From Candidatus Flexifilum affinis (GTDB lineage Bacteria > Chloroflexota > Anaerolineae > Aggregatilineales > Phototrophicaceae): 64,000 bases of DNA. The stretch covers positions 1 to 64,000 of the forward strand of contig JADJPJ010000016.1 in NCBI GenBank assembly GCA_016713325.1, read 5' to 3'. The first letter of the stretch is position 1. Each line of letters begins with the position of its first letter. Positions 60,773 to 64,000 of this stretch are shown here, in pieces. The notes beneath the pieces are model-generated. The model did not search any database. It was not told the DNA's origin and saw only the letters and a list, made by a program, of their open reading frames with translations. The position numbers and the translations under genes were made by a program.

Positions 60773-61312
60773 ATGCAGTACGATGAGGTCTGGATGAACG
60801 ATGCGAACGGACAGTTCGGAATGGGAACCGAAGAAGTCACTGTGGCCAGTGAACCCGGAAAGAATCGCAGGACAAGAAGACGCAGGCTGATCCTTGGGCT
60901 GCTGTTCCTCTTCCTGCTGCTCTTTGTCTGCTCCTTTCCATTGCTCCTCAACAACCTGCGCCTCTTCGTCTTCTCACAGCCGTTTTTCAACTATCCCCTG
61001 CCGCCTCAGACCGAGGTGCTTTCCCGAGAAGCCCATGTCGGTCTTTTTCAGGGCAACGGGAACCACTGCGAATTCTGGGCGCGGATGCAGATTCACACCT
61101 CGTTGACCGAGGAGGAGGTGCGCGCACACTACTCCGGGGTTACATTTCCGACTGTAGGAGCCAATTCGGTTTCTGCCGCGATGGACGGGTTGGAAGGTGC
61201 CGTGCGGGTATATCTTCGGTTCGACGCCGAAGACCCTAACAGGTTCACCGCATCCATCGGCGACGGGATATACACGGACGGGCTTTATCTGTGGGACCTG
61301 CGCTGTCATTAG
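60773..61312 (+). CDS. Membrane-anchored protein of unknown function
   Basis: About 179 residues: a short acidic N-terminus, an Arg-Arg-Arg-Arg stop, one transmembrane helix (about residues 40-62), then an extracytoplasmic domain with Gly-Asn-Gly-Asn-His-Cys-Glu-Phe-Trp-Ala and Leu-Thr-Glu-Glu-Glu-Val-Arg-Ala-His-Tyr-Ser, a pattern recurring in small anchored proteins of soil bacteria. Upstream in-frame ATGs exist at 60725, 60740 and 60755; I prefer 60773 after GGGGTGG, with low certainty. Confidence 0.65.
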   Translation: MQYDEVWMNDANGQFGMGTEEVTVASEPGKNRRTRRRRLILGLLFLFLLLFVCSFPLLLNNLRLFVFSQPFFNYPLPPQTEVLSREAHVGLFQGNGNHCEFWARMQIHTSLTEEEVRAHYSGVTFPTVGANSVSAAMDGLEGAVRVYLRFDAEDPNRFTASIGDGIYTDGLYLWDLRCH

Positions 61313-61347
61313 TAAATGAATCGGGTCAAGCTGAAGGGTTAATGGCG

Positions 61348-61405
61348 TAGGGGCGGACCAGCGTGTCCGCCCAAAAGGTGGGCGGGGACGTTGACCCGCC
61401 CCTAC
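61348..61405. repeat. GTAGGG...CCCTAC composite element
   Basis: GTAGGGGCGGACCAGCGTGT..CCGCCC followed by GGTGGGCGGGGACG..CCGCCCCTAC. The two flanks are themselves complementary, so the whole 58-base unit can fold into one hairpin. Confidence 0.6.
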
Positions 61406-61438
61406 GGAAAACCCCGCCATTCTTATCTTGTTGAGGAA

Positions 61439-62605
61439 TTAGTTCGGGGCGCCGTTTTCGCCGGAAAGGAAGTCCATCATTCGGTCGAAGAAGCCCTTGC
61501 CGCGTACCTGCGGCTCGACCTCGCTGCCCATGGTCTTGGCCAGCTTCTCGAACAGGGCACGCTGCTCCTCGGTGAGCTTGGTGGGCACATCGACATTAAC
61601 GTAGATCAGTTGATCGCCACGGCCGTAGCTGGTGCCGTCGCTGCGCAGGCGGGGGACGCCCTTGCCGCGCAGACGGAAGACTTTGCCGGTCTGCGTGCCC
61701 GCGGGGACGGCCAGTTCGACATCGCCGTCCACCGTTGGGACGTTGACCTTGTCGCCGAGGGCGGCCTGGGCCACGTTGATGGACCAGTCCAGGATGATGT
61801 CGCTGTCGCGGCGCTTGAAGTACTCGTGTTCATGCACGCGGACGACGACGAACAGGCTGCCCTGAGGTGCGCCTCTGTCGCCCATGTCGCCCTCGCCGCG
61901 CACGGCGATTTGCAGACCATCGGCGACGCCGCCGGGGATGGCCACATCCAGGCTGACCTTGCGGCGCATGCGGCCGTTGCCCTTGCAGGTGGTGCAGGGG
62001 GTGGGGATGGTCTCGCCGCGGCCGTTGCAGCGCGGGCAGGTGGTGACCTGGACCATCGAGCCGAGGAAGGTCTGCTGCACCTGCCGGACCTCACCGGTGC
62101 CGGCACACTGGACGCACTTGACCGGCTGGGTGCCGGGCGCCGCGCCATTGCCGCCGCAGGTTTCGCACACTTCCATGCGCTCGAATTCGACGGCCTTGGT
62201 CACGCCAAAGACCGCCTCCTCGAAGCTGATCTCGACCTCGACGCGGCGATCCTGGCCGGGACGCGGGCCGCGTCGCCGGGATTGACGGGCCGCGCCGCCG
62301 AAATTGTTGAAAAATTCCTCGAAGATCTCTTCGAAGCCCCCGAACCCGGCCGCGCCCGCGCCCGCCCCGCCGAAACCGGACGGTCCGTTGATCCCGGCAT
62401 GGCCGAAGCGGTCGTAGCGCGCACGCTTGTCGTCGTCGGACAGCACTTCGTAGGCTTCGTTGATCTCCTTGAAGTGCTCTTCCGCGTGCGGGTCCTTGTT
62501 CACATCGGGATGATATTCACGCGCCAGTTTGCGATAAGCACGCTTGATAGCGTCCTTATCAGTACCGCGTGCGACCCCCAGTACTTCGTAGTAATCTCGC
62601 GCCAT
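61439..62605 (-). CDS. dnaJ: Chaperone protein DnaJ
   Basis: A 388-residue type I DnaJ. J domain residues 1-70 with His-Pro-Asp (about 33-35), a Gly/Phe-rich region (about 75-115), a zinc domain with four Cys-x-x-Cys-x-Gly-x-Gly-like motifs ([20 protein letters not shown]), and the C-terminal substrate-binding domains. It delivers clients to DnaK and stimulates its ATPase. Encoded directly downstream of dnaK on the same strand. Confidence 0.95.
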   Translation of the reverse strand: MARDYYEVLGVARGTDKDAIKRAYRKLAREYHPDVNKDPHAEEHFKEINEAYEVLSDDDKRARYDRFGHAGINGPSGFGGAGAGAAGFGGFEEIFEEFFNNFGGAARQSRRRGPRPGQDRRVEVEISFEEAVFGVTKAVEFERMEVCETCGGNGAAPGTQPVKCVQCAGTGEVRQVQQTFLGSMVQVTTCPRCNGRGETIPTPCTTCKGNGRMRRKVSLDVAIPGGVADGLQIAVRGEGDMGDRGAPQGSLFVVVRVHEHEYFKRRDSDIILDWSINVAQAALGDKVNVPTVDGDVELAVPAGTQTGKVFRLRGKGVPRLRSDGTSYGRGDQLIYVNVDVPTKLTEEQRALFEKLAKTMGSEVEPQVRGKGFFDRMMDFLSGENGAPN

Positions 62606-62738
62606 GCGCCGCCCCGGTCACTCCGTACCACTGCTTCGTTGAGTCTGGTCTGAAAAGCAAAAACCCCGTCCCCGGGCGAGAGGGAACGCCCACCTCGGAA
62701 GAGGGAGCGTTCCCTGTTCGCAAGGGAAAGGGGTCGAA

Positions 62739-64000
<1,262 letters not shown>

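Noticed and set aside
62656..62735. Strong terminator between dnaK and dnaJ
   Set aside because: The GGGAACGC/GCGTTCCC hairpin has no T-run, and the genes normally form one operon, so it is mentioned only as a possible attenuator.

Overview
The window is GC-rich chromosomal DNA from a bacterium, most likely a Chloroflexota (Anaerolineae-type) organism. This is inferred from gene repertoire, not from a marker-gene tree. The clues are a very large Ser/Thr kinase - LuxR HTH - STAND ATPase - WD40 protein, many short secreted SH3-like and PPC-like proteins with N-terminal signal peptides, a Flp-type pilin, an EF-G2-type elongation factor, a DUF4419 protein, carotenoid-type CruF/CruG-like genes, and many small self-complementary intergenic repeats. 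I see no tRNA, rRNA, CRISPR array, phage module, transposase or replication origin.

Layout. 0-2.6 kb: the edge of a lipoprotein gene, a MerR regulator with a classic 19-bp-spacer promoter, a duplicated small gene with a remnant of an aldo/keto reductase gene between the copies, then the intact reductase. 2.6-10.6 kb: the giant kinase/WD40 protein, two small genes, and a TPR protein coupled to a PAS/GAF histidine kinase. 10.8-18.9 kb: aminotransferase, a membrane protein running into a poly-G tract, a K+/H+-type antiporter, a TIM-barrel isomerase, a repeat-filled spacer, a triple SH3-like secreted protein and two PPC-like secreted paralogues. 19-29.6 kb: EF-G2, a DMT exporter, Flp pilin, a response regulator, a frameshifted M23 peptidase, a receiver-histidine kinase, a CruG/CrtQ-like glycosyltransferase and two secreted proteins.

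29.6-34.1 kb: a tightly packed six-gene minus-strand operon (small membrane protein, alpha/beta hydrolase, NUDIX, tocopherol-cyclase-like, CruF-like, PlsY) that looks like a lipid or isoprenoid modification unit. 34.2-43 kb: a LysE exporter broken by a stop codon, a mannosyltransferase-type membrane glycosyltransferase, a hexapeptide acyltransferase, a Met-rich secreted protein ending inside a repeat, a GNAT/DinB/RumA-like operon and a frameshifted acyltransferase-3. 43-45 kb: a candidate small RNA with its own promoter and terminator, a nuclease-fold orphan, and a GNAT gene next to an attC-like hairpin.

45-64 kb: alpha/beta hydrolase with an LPG-synthase-like flippase, a thioredoxin-like lipoprotein with a CcdA-like partner, nucleoside hydrolase, a cNMP-binding protein, a TMEM175-like channel, PrmA, a hydroxyacid dehydrogenase coupled to a hydroxypyruvate-isomerase-like protein, a stop-interrupted DUF4419 gene, serine hydrolase plus UGT-type glycosyltransferase, Ada, an ArsR regulator, DnaJ, and DnaK running off the end.

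Two general points matter to a reader. First, four otherwise intact genes carry single-base lesions: two indels in G/C runs, and two stops where tryptophan is expected. There is also a 77-bp poly-G block, so some apparent gene decay may be sequence error. Second, the intergenic DNA is unusually structured, with a family of GTAGGG...CCCTAC-flanked palindromes and a family of degenerate heptamer repeats. Both families sometimes supply the stop codon or C-terminus of adjacent genes.
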